Of a DNA stretch of 64,000 nucleotides, positions 46,070-57,779 are shown piece by piece (within the stretch, counting starts at the first letter, position 1; each line of letters starts with the position of its first letter). Location: the NCBI GenBank assembly GCA_916610825.1, contig OU744446.1, positions 4,597,001 through 4,661,000 of the forward strand. The letters run 5' to 3'. The notes beneath the pieces were generated by a model. That model searched no databases. It was not told the DNA's origin and saw only the letters and a list, made by a program, of their open reading frames with translations. This DNA is from Haliclystus octoradiatus (lineage: Eukaryota > Cnidaria > Staurozoa > Stauromedusae > Haliclystidae). The position numbers and the translations under genes are program-made.

Positions 46070-46993
46070 ATGAATAATGATAGTGTCATTTTTAATAGAT
46101 TTGATCTCATTATTCAAACCAATTGTAACTTATATACCTTCTTCTCTGGTGAAAATTACATATTTCATGGTGTAATGTTACTTTCACTGTCAATACCAAC
46201 AGTTATATTGAATTTCTTAGTTATTTTAGCAATTTTTACACAAAAAGCATTAAAGTCAACAACTTCAAACTATATAGTAGCATTTTTAGCTGTTCCAGAT
46301 TTATGTATTGGCACATTTTCGATGCCTTTCCTTGGATACTATTTTCTTCACCCAAGTAATCCTCCATCGTGTATAACTGTGAATTTTTCAGTGGGACAAA
46401 CGACATGGATGCTTTGTTGGACATTTCAGGGTTTATTTATTGTCATAACCGATCGTTATACTGCAATATTTCATCCATTTTTTCATACAAAATGGTGGAC
46501 TGTGAACAAATTATTCATTTGCATGCTTTTCACGATTTTATCATCCTTAGGAACGAGCATATTATTTTTACTCCAATTATCGAAAACTATTTATAACGTC
46601 ATTGCAATAATAGCAATTGGATTGTTGATTCTTTGGAGTATGTTTGTGAATATTAGTTCTTATAGATTATCAAAAAAAATCAGAATTCAAGATACAAATC
46701 AAAATAATGAAATGGTAATGAGAGCTAAAGAAAGAAAAATAACAGTTACTGTTTTTATTCTAATATCAAGTGTTATAATAAGCTATCTACCTTATGCAAT
46801 ATACTCAATTACTGACCTCGAAGCTAAAAAAGCAACACAAAACCCATCGAATGCATTTTATGTAGCATCATCGCTTACTTTATTATACATCAATTCATTT
46901 ACCAATCCATTGATTTATTGTTGGAGATTGAGACTTATACGTCAAAGGATATTTGAAATGATTAGTGTATTCAAAAGACGGATAGTGAGCTGA
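46070..46993 (+). CDS. Class A GPCR, subfamily B, single exon
   Basis: Intact 307-residue receptor. Motifs: MNNDSVIFNRF start, QTNCNLYTFF (Cys19), TM2 LAVPDLCIG (a Pro where relatives have Ser), PSCITVN at TM3, TDRYTAIFHPFFHTK, ICL3 DTNQNNEMVMRAKERK, TM6 SYLPYAIYS, TM7 NSFTNPLIYCWRL, tail FKRRIVS. The open frame extends to 45971, but 46070 is the ATG that aligns with 42500. It is a tandem duplicate of 42500-43421: their upstream DNA is also similar (TTGTATGCNATTTTACT) and 120 bp over ICL3-TM6 differ at one base. No Cys in the second extracellular loop. Confidence 0.92.
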   Translation: MNNDSVIFNRFDLIIQTNCNLYTFFSGENYIFHGVMLLSLSIPTVILNFLVILAIFTQKALKSTTSNYIVAFLAVPDLCIGTFSMPFLGYYFLHPSNPPSCITVNFSVGQTTWMLCWTFQGLFIVITDRYTAIFHPFFHTKWWTVNKLFICMLFTILSSLGTSILFLLQLSKTIYNVIAIIAIGLLILWSMFVNISSYRLSKKIRIQDTNQNNEMVMRAKERKITVTVFILISSVIISYLPYAIYSITDLEAKKATQNPSNAFYVASSLTLLYINSFTNPLIYCWRLRLIRQRIFEMISVFKRRIVS

Positions 46994-47317
46994 AAACAAT
47001 AGACAATAGCTGCATGTAAAATACTTTATATCATACAGAAAACTAAAAATGTATTGTGTATGTTATTAATTACCCCAAATAATTAAAATGTTTTTATCTT
47101 ATAAGTGTTAACTCATCAAACTTTAGGAAATTGAAATTTCAATCGTGTTAATTATCCACCAAGGTTTTATCAAAACTTGAACTAGCACGGAACGCTTTGT
47201 TTGGATAAATTCTAACTTTCTCGATTAGAAGATATAAATTTGAGAACCTTGCATCCAATGCACCATTATCGATCCCCATGATGGATACGTTTTTCTTTGA
47301 AGTCTGTCAATGAGATT

Positions 47318-47525
47318 GGCTGGCAGTCCTTCTAAGTCTATGGTTGTACGTCAGCCCGAAGGGTCTTGGGTTCAATCCCTGGCAGGATGACTAATAGTTG
47401 GTGTCAAGAAGGGCATAAAGCCATCAAACTCATACAAGCTCCAAAAAGATCTAACCAACTACACAACCACTCCAGTGAAAAAAGCAACTATCTACTAGCT
47501 AATACTAGCTACTACCCGGATGGTT
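47318..47525 (+). mobile_element. tRNA-derived SINE
   Basis: A B-box-like GGGTTCAATCCCTGG at about 47370 within a tRNA-like head, followed by GGTGTCAAGAAGGGCAT, a form of the GGTGTCAGGAAGGGCATC tail found on several SINE/RTE families. Short diverged 3' end. No TSD resolved. Confidence 0.65.
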
Positions 47526-47962
47526 TTTAAATGACAAATGCAAACAAGAAAGTCAAAATGGCTGACAATGTTCGTGGATTTGTCCGAAATTGCTCATATT
47601 TAAAAGTCAGTCATATGAAAAAAGTGAATTGATTATCAACTCCTCCACACTTCTCAGGTATTTCTTAATAAATGATGATGGTGGCGATAATGATCGTTTA
47701 ACAAGAACTTGTCCATTAGTTAATTGTTATGCTTTCCAAAGCATAAAGGTTGCAGATAAGCGACAACTTTGCTTATCTAATTGCACTTGAACATGTCACA
47801 TTGTATACATATAAGCATTTAAGCAATGGTTAAGGTTTATCTTCTGTGAGGATATTCTATGAATGATATAGAGTATTTGTTTTACTTTATCTTTATGTTT
47901 ACAAGAGGATTCTTACGGATATCCTGTTCGCAGATAATTAACAAGTTTAGGTATGATGTATT

Positions 47963-48904
47963 TTAGCTAACAATGCTTGATTGGATAATATTTGATTGGT
48001 TTGTTTCAAATATTAAATTTCTGATCATTTGCATAATTCTTTGTCTTATAATTTTCAATCTCCAGCAATATATTAATGGATTAGTACACGAATTTAAAAA
48101 TATTAAGCCCAAGCTATATGCAACAAAGCTACCTTGATCTGATATTCTCAATTCCTCTCCTTTTAAAATATAAGATAATACGAACATCTGAAAAGGCAAA
48201 TATGAAATTACAACGGTACATACAATCATCAAAACCGTGTTTGCTATTTTTCTCTGTTTGCCTCGCATTTCGACTTCATTTCTTTGATTTGTGTCACGAA
48301 TACGGATCTTTCTTGAAAGGCGAAATGTTTTTACATGGACATAAATGCTCCAAACTATCATGACAGCCATAACGATGACGGAGAGGATGTTTGATAAAGT
48401 TTTATTTGGCGTAAATACATGCACTGTCGACACTATAAACGATGATAGAATCACACTTGTTAGAATCATAGCTAATACCTTAGGTGTTGATAATTTCACA
48501 TACAAAAATGGATAAAATATGGCCACATAACGATCTGTTGCAACAAGAATAATTCCTTGGATAGTCCATATAAATAGCCAACCACATATTACTTGCGCCC
48601 ATGTCAGTAATTCACAAGATGGGGAACTCTTAGTAAATATTAAATAACCTTGATAAGGCATTGGTAATAAACCAGTAATTAAATCAGATAGAGCTAAAAA
48701 TGAGACAATATTATTTGATGTTGTCTGCAATGACCTCGTTGTTGAAATCGACAAAATTACCAATAAATTTAATATAACAGTTGGTATTGATAAAATGATG
48801 ATAATCAAACCAATATAAGAAGTTTCTGTCTCGTATTTAGTACTAAATATTTTACAATTGACTTGTATAATAAGATGATATCCAGTAAGGCTCCCATTCT
48901 CCAT
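47963..48904 (-). CDS. Class A GPCR, subfamily B, divergent member
   Basis: Intact 313-residue receptor starting MENGSLTGYHL with the ATG at 48904. Motifs: IIQVNCKIF (Cys17), TM2 LALSDLITG, TM3 SPSCELLTWAQV, TDRYVAIFYPFLYVK, ICL3 RLSRKIRIRDTNQRNEVEMR, TM6 SYLPFQMF, TM7 NSCTNPLIYCWRL, tail ending IIQSSIVS. The tail ends in a short Ser-rich IVS/VIA-type terminus like 23787-24746 and 46070-46993. The second extracellular loop is short and lacks Cys (FTPNKTLSN). It is the most diverged subfamily B copy, so its ligand may differ. Confidence 0.92.
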   Translation of the reverse strand: MENGSLTGYHLIIQVNCKIFSTKYETETSYIGLIIIILSIPTVILNLLVILSISTTRSLQTTSNNIVSFLALSDLITGLLPMPYQGYLIFTKSSPSCELLTWAQVICGWLFIWTIQGIILVATDRYVAIFYPFLYVKLSTPKVLAMILTSVILSSFIVSTVHVFTPNKTLSNILSVIVMAVMIVWSIYVHVKTFRLSRKIRIRDTNQRNEVEMRGKQRKIANTVLMIVCTVVISYLPFQMFVLSYILKGEELRISDQGSFVAYSLGLIFLNSCTNPLIYCWRLKIIRQRIMQMIRNLIFETNQSNIIQSSIVS

Positions 48905-49079
48905 AACTGTTCATCTACTTTGCAGAATGATACGATACGTAGATTATGGAAGGAAATGGTAAATGGAAATCGTATGCAGGTAGATAGGATAATAATATTG
49001 TGTTATATATTTCTGTTTTTAAGCTGTCAAGCAGTGCGTGATTGTATCGTAGATGAAGTAGCTACGGCTGGTTAGGGAA

Positions 49080-50913
49080 ATACAATGATCAAAATTAGGA
49101 GTTTAATATCAAAAAGGGAATAATGAATGTAGTGTAATCGAGCTAGATATACAATCCCGTTGTTGTAAAATCTTCACGCCTTGATCAATTATTGATATAA
49201 ACTGCAGAATGCAGCGTCGAAAAAGTTATCAAAATACTTTGAGTTTATTGTATTATCCTCCTTTCAATAATCAAACTATTCACAGAGGAAACTCTATATT
49301 TGCATTACTCCTGGCTGATTACGATACATTTTTATTGATTGATTTATGATACATTTCATGACTGTGTTCACCTGTTCAATTGAAAAATACTCTCTGTTTT
49401 ATTGAAAGCAACTATTTAATATTTGATTAACCGGTAGAAAATACTTACATGTCCAATAGACCTTTGCAAAAGATATCATAAACAGTGTACACAAGCTTGA
49501 TATGAAGATGATATTATATTTGTTCTTCGACTTGAACTATTATTCGATCTGTAAATCCAATACTTCTATCAACGGTACTATATCTATACTATATCAACGG
49601 TAGGGCGTCACCGTCCAAATTGTTTTTTACATCGCAAGCTAAGAAATCAAATTAATTGTTTGTTGGCTAAAAGCTGTAACCGTTTTTCGAATCCAAAATT
49701 AATATTATCGTGATGTTTCAACTTTATACGCTTTTTGTATAGTTACTTGCAGATAATCAATTATTATCTCAGGCGTGTTGATCAATTGAAATTGCAAGAG
49801 AATTATAAAAGCTAGAAAGTATAAACAATGTTTCACTGATTAAATATACACATCAGAGCATCCATTACTCAACAGAACACTACTCAACATAGATATATTT
49901 TATACAAGAGTTTAGGAAAATGTGTACTTAAAATAAGAAATAATTTTCTACGTATATGTGGACAAGTGTGTATATTCTTTTTTCAAGTAGATATGTGTTA
50001 TGTTTAAGGAAATTTTATCATTTTATAAGCGTAGATATTGTCTTCGTAGGAAACAATATGTAGACTTCTTAGAAAGGTTATTAATTCGAGTTTCGACTAA
50101 AACATGATTATTTACAATACTTTTTTGTATAATGGTTTTCAATTTTCAGATTTTCTGAACATCTGTTTCCTTTGAATTTTTGTATGGTTGAGATTCATTG
50201 TTGAAACTTTCAAACAAAAGTTAATCAAATGTTTATATACAACTGAAAACTGAAACAGTTAATTTGAATATTTATACAAAAGTGATAAACTTCATTAAGG
50301 ACAGATAAATTTTACAACATTTATAAAAGATGAAATCGTATTTTTATTGATTTTTTTTATGCCAAACATATATAAAGCAAAACTGTAGTTCGTACAAGAG
50401 TATCTATTGCTTGATCCAACATCTCATTTAGGTGCTTTAATTGAGAAGATTCGGAAAAGTAGAGCCAATGCTAAATTTTCAGAATAGAGTTTAAACATTT
50501 AGAACTTCATTTTTACTGAAATAGAAAAGGGGGAATCCCAAATTAATTTTGGGGCTATGGGACTTTGAACTCACTGCATTTTTTAGGTCAATAACTATGC
50601 ATATTATAAAAACAAAACATTTTCAAAGGAAAGACTAAAAAGCAGAGCATTGGTCACATACTTCAATGATGCAAAACAAACAGTCGAGAATAAAAGTACT
50701 TAAATTAATATAAGTTGTGAAATAAAGGATAAATCGGCAAATTGTTATGGGGCATTGGGAATGCATGCTTTATTTTATTCTCTATCATGATGTAAATAAT
50801 TACACACTCAGTATAAGTACGAGCCTTAAGACTGATGACACTAAATGTTTTATGGTACATATATCTATTATTGTCTCCTGCATCATATATATTGTCATTC
50901 AATCTCAAATTTA
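49080..50913. other. Intergenic, nothing recognised
   Basis: AT-rich sequence between the GPCR promoter at 48905 and repeat R. No gene or paired repeat that I can support. Confidence 0.35.
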
Positions 50914-51194
50914 TGTGTCTATACTATTTGCGATAGGCATTGCCTCTGCTTCTGTAGTTTGAGGAATGAGCACTCTGGTATGGTACAGATGTTTTTTTCA
51001 TGTGATGAATTCTTTCACCACATTGACTCATCTTTACCTAGGTATACACCGAAATCAGTGCCTTGTTCACTCACTGAGCAGTACTGATGAAGGCTAATGA
51101 CCAGAAACATGTATATATCGAAATGAGTGCCTTGTTCACTCACTGAGCAGTACTGATGAAGGCTAATGGCCAGCAACATGTACTTTTCTGCTTA
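50914..51194 (+). repeat. Dispersed repeat R, copy 4, with internal duplication of its end
   Basis: Same order as 18991-19220. The last about 65 bp (GTGCCTTGTTCACTCACTGAGCAGTACTGATGA…) are duplicated in tandem at 51058-51115 and 51125-51185. It ends immediately before the 3' end of the GPCR at 51200. Confidence 0.8.
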
Positions 51195-51199
51195 TATTC

Positions 51200-52108
51200 T
51201 CAATCAATCCATTTCTTAAACATTTTTCGCTTCACAGATTTCATTCTGCAGCAAAATATAAATGGATTAACAAACGAATTTGTGAATACAAGTGTTAATG
51301 CAATTGTTCCAAAATTTCCACCTTCCAACTCCAACCAATCGTAATCAGATCTGATGACATAAAAACTAGTATTAATCGCGTACGGTAAACAACATACTAT
51401 CAAGGCAAAGAAAATCAATAAAAATGTTTTTGTTATTCTTTTATTTTTTATTCTTTCAGCTTCTTCAGTTCCATTAACTCTATTCGATATTTGAACTTTA
51501 CGCGCTATAGTATATGATCGCCAATGGACATCAGTGCTTGTTATCAACATGAAAAATAACAGTACTGAATATGTAACTATCGGGAAAGGTTTATCAAAAT
51601 GAATGACACATACCATCGTCCATGATATTAATAAGATGAAGGACACAGCTAGTATTATATTTACTGTCGACAAAGCAGATTGTTTAATATAATAAAATGG
51701 ATGAAATAATGCAAAATATCGATCACTTGCAATTAATATCATACCCAAAAGCGTCCAATTTGATGACAAAAGCAAGAAAAAGTTTATTATCGTTGCTAGT
51801 AGACATGGGAAATTGATATATTTTAGCTGCCGTAATCCAATAATTGGCATAACTGTAACACCGGTTATAAGATCTGATACTGCTAAAAAACAAACGATTG
51901 TATTTGATGTTGTATGTAAACTACGTTCCACACAAATTGTATAAATCAGCATAAAATTTAGACTAATTGTTGGCAAAGCAAGTAAGAGTAATACACAACC
52001 ACATATTACGCCGACACTATCATGGCGAATTTCAAATATCTGGTAATAATCACAATTTGATTTAAGCATACGTTGATAAATATCGAGCTCAACATCAGAT
52101 ACATCCAT
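51200..52108 (-). CDS. Class A GPCR, subfamily A, single exon
   Basis: Intact 302-residue receptor; ATG at 52108 (MDVSDVELDIYQ). Motifs: KSNCDYYQIF (Cys19), TM2 LAVSDLITG, TM3 FPCLLATIINF, SDRYFALFHPFYYIK, TM6 CCLPYAIN, TM7 NSFVNPFIFCCRM, tail MFKKWID. It is closest to 54586-55495 and 58269-59168, all on the minus strand, consistent with serial tandem duplication of 3-4 kb units. Repeat R abuts its stop codon, so its 3' UTR is transposon-derived. Upstream it carries both conserved blocks. Confidence 0.92.
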   Translation of the reverse strand: MDVSDVELDIYQRMLKSNCDYYQIFEIRHDSVGVICGCVLLLLALPTISLNFMLIYTICVERSLHTTSNTIVCFLAVSDLITGVTVMPIIGLRQLKYINFPCLLATIINFFLLLSSNWTLLGMILIASDRYFALFHPFYYIKQSALSTVNIILAVSFILLISWTMVCVIHFDKPFPIVTYSVLLFFMLITSTDVHWRSYTIARKVQISNRVNGTEEAERIKNKRITKTFLLIFFALIVCCLPYAINTSFYVIRSDYDWLELEGGNFGTIALTLVFTNSFVNPFIFCCRMKSVKRKMFKKWID

Positions 52109-52236
52109 TGTAAATTTAACATTTAAAATGAAATATTGATATCTAACAAATCAATATTGCAGTTTATAAAATATATTGGATACGGTCTGGCATTTGTTAA
52201 GGAATGATACAAATAATTAATTTTACATGCATGCGG

Positions 52237-52337
52237 GTGAAATAGACAGATGTTGCTTCGATTAGTACAATAAAAACAATGTTGATAAAAAGATAATTCC
52301 ATGTCTACATTCACCTGAACCAGTGACACCTGCTTAT
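52237..52337 (-). promoter_or_regulatory. Conserved upstream blocks of subfamily A GPCR
   Basis: In gene orientation: ATAAGCAGGTGTCACTG (52337-52321), about 215 bp upstream of the ATG, and CATCTGTCTATTTCAC (52252-52237), about 130 bp upstream. Counterparts lie upstream of 59168, 55495 and 29692. Confidence 0.5.
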
Positions 52338-54440
52338 ATACAAGTTTCCTTTATCTGCTCAGGCAAACCAAGAACTAGAAAAAGAGTAAATCACCAAAAC
52401 TGCAGCCAAGCTCATCAATCTTTGATTCAATAGAAAATACTATTTCAAGACATTGCAAGAGTGACCACTTTATACAGGTTGTCGCTGTATAGAGGTGGCT
52501 GTTATAGCAGCTTCGATTGAATACGTGTATATGATATAGTAAATATTTTGGGCATAACCTTTAGGTGAAGTTCCTGTATTTAATTCTCATTCCATGGTTA
52601 AATTAGAAACACGAACGACCAGGTAAATGTAGTCTATACGAACCTTCATTGGTTCCCTATCGAGGAGTAATTAAAGTATTCTAGTTCTTTAGTTTAATAT
52701 AATTTAACACTTCTAATAGATATCTTTTTCTGCTGTTGTTTTTAGGCCTATCATCAAATCGTAATAGTCAACTTTTGTCAAAAATAAATCGACCATGACC
52801 ATCCCTAGGCATTTGCCTGAAATTGTTCATTGTGTATATTCTGTATTACCTAATTGAATTTTCTAAATAAGATAAATAAAGTATTTGCATGGTCTATACT
52901 GCTAGTGGAATGTTACAACATAACGAATAGCATTTTTTATTTACTGTGTATATGTTTTCTCTCGTTTTTCTATGTCGATTTGTTCAATCTACATACATAG
53001 CCTCGTTTCGGTACTTTGATACATTGTGACAGTAAAGAAAATTTAAGCATATGAGCTAAATAATGCAGGGCTACTATGTCTGATGGTATTCCACCCAAAT
53101 TAAGTCACATGATTGCACTGAAACTGGACAGCCTTTCATGTTTCTAATGGGAATGTCCTTAATCAGATTGAAAAATTAAGGAATTTTACCTACTCCGATT
53201 TCGGAACATTTTGGATATGTTGTTAAGCATAACATTTGACCCTAGAGTTGATGAAAAATGCTTCTGTTGCAATTTGTGTTATTTTAAGGCTTATATTGGT
53301 TTAAATGACTGTACTATCAGTAGGACAGCTAAGATCCCATATACGTATAATAATTACTATCTTATTTTCTCTACGCACAACATTTGTTGTGATGCGCAAT
53401 GGAAGACCGGCTTAAGAAATCCCCTACAAAATTTACATTGAACAGCTTCGCTAAACAATAATGTTTTTCAATATCTTTGTACTGGCCAAAACTAACAATG
53501 TTTATTTTCCCGCGCTTTGCTTCATGAAATCCAGCTTTGGCAGTTTTCATAGCAATTGTAAAATGTAGCAGATGTATCAAATAATTCACAGAAAATGTAA
53601 CAAATAATCATATTCAATGGGTTTTACACCTGCAACCATTTGTAATGTTGATAGTGGAACATCTGACGCATTGGAAATCAAAAACATAATTGACATAAGT
53701 TGTGATATGTTATCTCAAATTAATAACATGATACTAGGAATGAGTGTAGATCCAGTACTGGACCTTGGATGATAAGACTTGCAGAATACTACTAAATCTA
53801 TTCCAAATAGCTCTAAGTAACCCATATTTTCGCAAAGAATACACATATAGAGGGAGTGTTATACACTGATACTATACGGTTGATATAAGATCATTTATGA
53901 TTACAAGCCTGTTAATATGAAATCTAAATTATGAAAAACTTTGTTTTTGAAATCGGTAATTATATTTACAGTTATGACAATCATCAGGAAGAAAGTTCCA
54001 TTTTTTTATTGTTCTATTTGGAAAAAAAATTACAACGAACATTTGTCCTAGGTAAGTAAAGTTTAGAGTGGTTGCTGTTGAGAGATAGCTAATATGGGTT
54101 GCAGCAGCTTCATATCGAATGAAATACAATTTTTTGGACATGGCTATAACACCGTTTTCTTTCGGATTGTTAGCACGTTATCTTTATATTTGTTCAAAAT
54201 CAAGTTTTCAGCATCAAACTCCTCTGAAACTGGTAGCCATGGGCAAGATCAACATTGGGTGGAATAATTTGCATCACAATGAGAACAAGGACCATGTAGA
54301 ATATGTCAATCACTCTTCAGACGGTTGTTAATGATGCCAAGGATGACTCAGCAGTTACGTTCCAGTGATATAAAGAAAATATTCGATCGCTTGAGTTTGT
54401 AAACAAAGACCATTCTGGATTGAATAAAGTAATAATGTCT
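52338..54440. other. Intergenic, nothing recognised
   Basis: Apart from the pogo-like terminal words at 52460-52515, I see no element or gene. A short ATG frame of about 50 codons near 53618 has no recognisable motif. Confidence 0.35.
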
Positions 54441-54466
54441 ATATAGCCATTATTATAGACTATTTG

Positions 54467-54508
54467 TTGTCTGAGGATCGTTTAATAACGTGAAACTTGG
54501 AGTTACAA
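54467..54508 (+). ncRNA. Hammerhead ribozyme, UU cleavage triplet variant
   Basis: TTGT + CTGAGGA + CGTT-TAAT-AACG (flanked T/T) + GAAA + CT-TGG-AG + T, T + ACAA. The nucleotide at the cleavage position is U rather than A, still allowed in the UH rule. It lies about 80 bp from the 3' end of the GPCR copy at 54586. Confidence 0.75.
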
Positions 54509-54585
54509 CCAAATAATGGGTCTTTCTAGACCTTCTCGTTATTATTATTATATAGCCATTATTGTTTTCTGAAGTATTGATATCC

Positions 54586-55495
54586 TTAATCAATCCATTT
54601 TCTAAACATTTTTCGCTTTATTGATTTCATTCTGCAACAAAATATAAATGGATTAACAAATGAATTGATGTATGCAAGTGATGATGCAATGGTACCAACA
54701 TTTCCTCCTTCCTGCATCAAAATATCAAAACCAGGACTGATCACATGATAAGTAACATTTATAGCGTAAGGTAAACAACACCCTACCAACGCAAAGAAAA
54801 TTAATAGAAATGTTGTTGTTATTCTTTTATTTTTCATCATTTGAGCTTCTTCTATCCCATTAACTCTATTCGATATTTGAATCTTTCGAGTTAAAGTATA
54901 TGATCGAAAATGAACATATGTGCTTGCTATCAACATAGCAAATAGTAACGCAGTTAATGTAACTATCGAGAATGGGTTATCAAAATGAATGATGCATACA
55001 ATCGTCCATAGAATTAATATGATGAATGACACAGCTAAGATTCTGTTGATTTGTTGAATTTGATTGTTTGATATAATAAAACGGATGAAACAATGCAATA
55101 TATCGATCACTTGCAATCAATATCATACCAAAAAATGTCCAGAAACTTGATAAAACCATGAAAAAGTTTATTATTGTTGCTAGCAGACATGGTAAATTAA
55201 TATATTTTAATTTCAGTAATCCAGTAATTGGCATAATAATAGCACCCATTGTAAGATCTGATACTGCTAGAAAGCAAACAATCTTATTCGATGTTGTGTG
55301 TAAACTACGTTCAGTACAAATTGTATAAATCAACATAAAATTTAGACAAAATGTTGGTAAAGCAATTAAGAGTAAAACACAACCACATAGTACGCCGATT
55401 ATATCATCACGAATTTCAAATATCTTGTAATAATAGCAATTGGCTTGTAGCATTCTTTCATAAATATTAAGAATGCCTTTGAAAAATGCATCCAT
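54586..55495 (-). pseudogene. Class A GPCR, subfamily A, frameshifted after ICL2
   Basis: The ATG at 55495 gives QANCYYYKIF (Cys20), TM1-TM3 and SDRYIALFHPFYYIKQS. Near 55052 the frame shifts, and the remaining TM4-TM7 (INRILAVSF … CCLPYAIN … NSFVNPFIFCCRM … MFRKWID) lie in another frame down to 54586. Compared with relatives the site is two bases short within KQS..STINR. Everything else is intact, which points to recent loss or an error in the assembly. Upstream it keeps CAGCTGTCTATTTCAC at 55601-55616. Confidence 0.88.
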
Positions 55496-55989
55496 ATAGT
55501 TTATAATTTAGAGAATAAATACTGTTATAGTTAACCGTATCGACCGTATTTTGTAATTTTTCAAAATAATAACATAAATTTATAAATTTCTGCACTGTAT
55601 GTGAAATAGACAGCTGTAACATGATTTGAAATAAGCAGTGCTGACTTTAATCATAATTTTAATTTCAGGCACCTGTTTTTTACCTTACAAAGAATAAATC
55701 ACAATTTTTTGAAAGTCATGCTGAAAGCTTTGAATAAACAAAATAATAATACAAAATTGGTTCCGGTTAAGTTTGCCCTCAGTAAACTTTTTCAGTCAAG
55801 TTTGCTTCTCTTGTACATACACATTACATAATATTTCAAGTATATATGTCTTACATGAAATCATATCACCCTTTTCTATTAGCGTAAATACTCTATATCA
55901 TGTATTTTGTTGTCATACCAAGAAAATTAGAACATAAATTGTAGTTTGAGGCTAACATAATTAAATATATAATCATGGTAGTAATAATA

Positions 55990-56290
55990 ATGAGAAGGTC
56001 AAGAAAGACACATTCTCTGGTTGTAATTCCAAGTTTCACGTTATTAAACGATCATCAGACAACAAATACTAACTACAATTACAAACATACACATTAACAC
56101 ATAACTAGAACACGAATCTAATTGCAGTTTCTATTGTTATTTGATTACAATGGTTTTATTATCTAATTGTTGGGTTACTGTTATTACATTGCTAAATTTT
56201 AGCAGCTTTAAAATTTGATAAGTAAAACTTATTCTCATGCCGGCATTTTGAAATCAACTCTGACCTTTTATTTAGTAATTTCCCTTTGTG
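55990..56290 (-). mobile_element. Penelope-like 3' remnant with decayed hammerhead
   Basis: On the minus strand: the last residues of the endonuclease (about 56285-56213, similar to the ISKCRHENKFYLSNFK end at 19667), a short tail, then a hammerhead at 56021-56062 (CTGATGA and GAAA intact, but stem III has a C/A mismatch). Then the AGAAGG…TTATTATTA word. Confidence 0.7.
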
Positions 56291-56759
56291 CAAATTATGT
56301 GGTACTTTTCAATTGTGGTATAATCATGATATAATTGATTAAAAAATTTAGTTTGACAGCGTAAATTCAAACAAGATTGCAATGAAAACCAATGTTTACT
56401 TTTTATCCTCCTCAATTTATACATTTGTAAAGGTTTACACGATACATGATGTTGTATGCAATAAAAAAACAGTAATTGGCGCAACAGTTTCGATTTAATC
56501 TAAAATCATCTTCAGGCAAGAGAAAAAGGGAGAATTAAAAAATTATATGAGTATTTATATTAAAATCTAATTTATTTGTCTATTGAATTTAACAGAACGG
56601 TAATAATTACGGGAGAGATATTTTAACGCAATAACTCATTACTGATATACAATGCAAACACAATGAAATAACGATCACAGTCCAAAATAATTTATCAGCT
56701 GCAAAATGCTTTTTGGTATTGTTCTTCCATTCTCTGTATTTTATCTGGTCGTTGTTTGA

Positions 56760-56816
56760 CTGATAAGTCCCGCTTTGATGTGCCGCTATTTGACAGGTTG
56801 TAAGCGGGACTTATAT
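56760..56816. repeat. Small hairpin ATAAGTCCCGCTT…AAGCGGGACTTAT
   Basis: Two 13-bp perfect arms around a 27-bp loop. No obvious role; possibly the end of a degraded MITE. Confidence 0.6.
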
Positions 56817-56819
56817 CTG

Positions 56820-57775
56820 CCGAAAGATTTATTCATAATATAGCAACCTTTAAGTATAACGTGTATCATTTCCACAATAGTTTAAGATTCATTCGCTGTT
56901 GACTTTTGACATCCCGGAATATTCAGATAAAGCTACGTCTCCCACGAGATTTTGTTGGTGGTTTCTTTGTTTTCCGAACACAATAGAATGAGCAAAGGAT
57001 ACAAGTCTCACAAACATATTAAATTCATCATAGTAAAAAGTGAGACTTTGCCAAATCAAATATATTGCCGACCTGAATTTTCGAAATGACAGCATCGCGC
57101 ATGTCACACAAGATTACAAAAGCTCAATTTAGCGTAACTATGAGTATGAAATAGTAATATTTAGTTCAAATTGGCAAACAGAAAATGAAGATACTTTTAG
57201 ATTAAATCAAAACTGTTGCACCATTTACTGTGTGTTTTTATCAATTCGTATTTATGGCATATTTCTTAAGGCATGGATAGAAGTAGTATAGAAAGTCACA
57301 TTATTGGAAGGGGCCGTCCCTCTTTCACCTAACATCTTTTCTACACAAAAGTATACCTCAAGTCACTGTCAGACATAGTGACTGACTTAAAAGATAATTC
57401 GAGATACATGATCCAAAGCCATGTCTTCCAGCAACAAGAGAAGAGCAACCCCGAAAGTATAAAAGCCTTTCTGAGCCAATCGCGTGTCGTTTTCCATCAC
57501 CAGTCAGAATATCTTAACATTCCTTTCTCTTCTCCAGTCAACCATTTCAACCAATCATACCCTTTAAAAATAGGAATTTCAGGAACTTAAGCGTACCACC
57601 TACCAGTGAGTATCCATCGCTTGCTTTTTTACCTGCTTTTTTATAACTAAACTTTGAATGACGTCTGATCGTCCCAACCACCAATGCTACGGCATTTATC
57701 TTGATATTTATCAACATGTATATACTCAATCAATTAATACTCTACATATATGGAGTGAAGTGATCAATTAAAAGC
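56820..57775. other. Intergenic, nothing recognised
   Basis: Only short frames without recognisable motifs. Confidence 0.35.
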
Positions 57776-57779
57776 TGCG

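Noticed and set aside
54119-54331. Short plus-strand frame near the GPCR copy at 54586
   Set aside because: No motif, no family relation, and it overlaps an equally long frame on the other strand.
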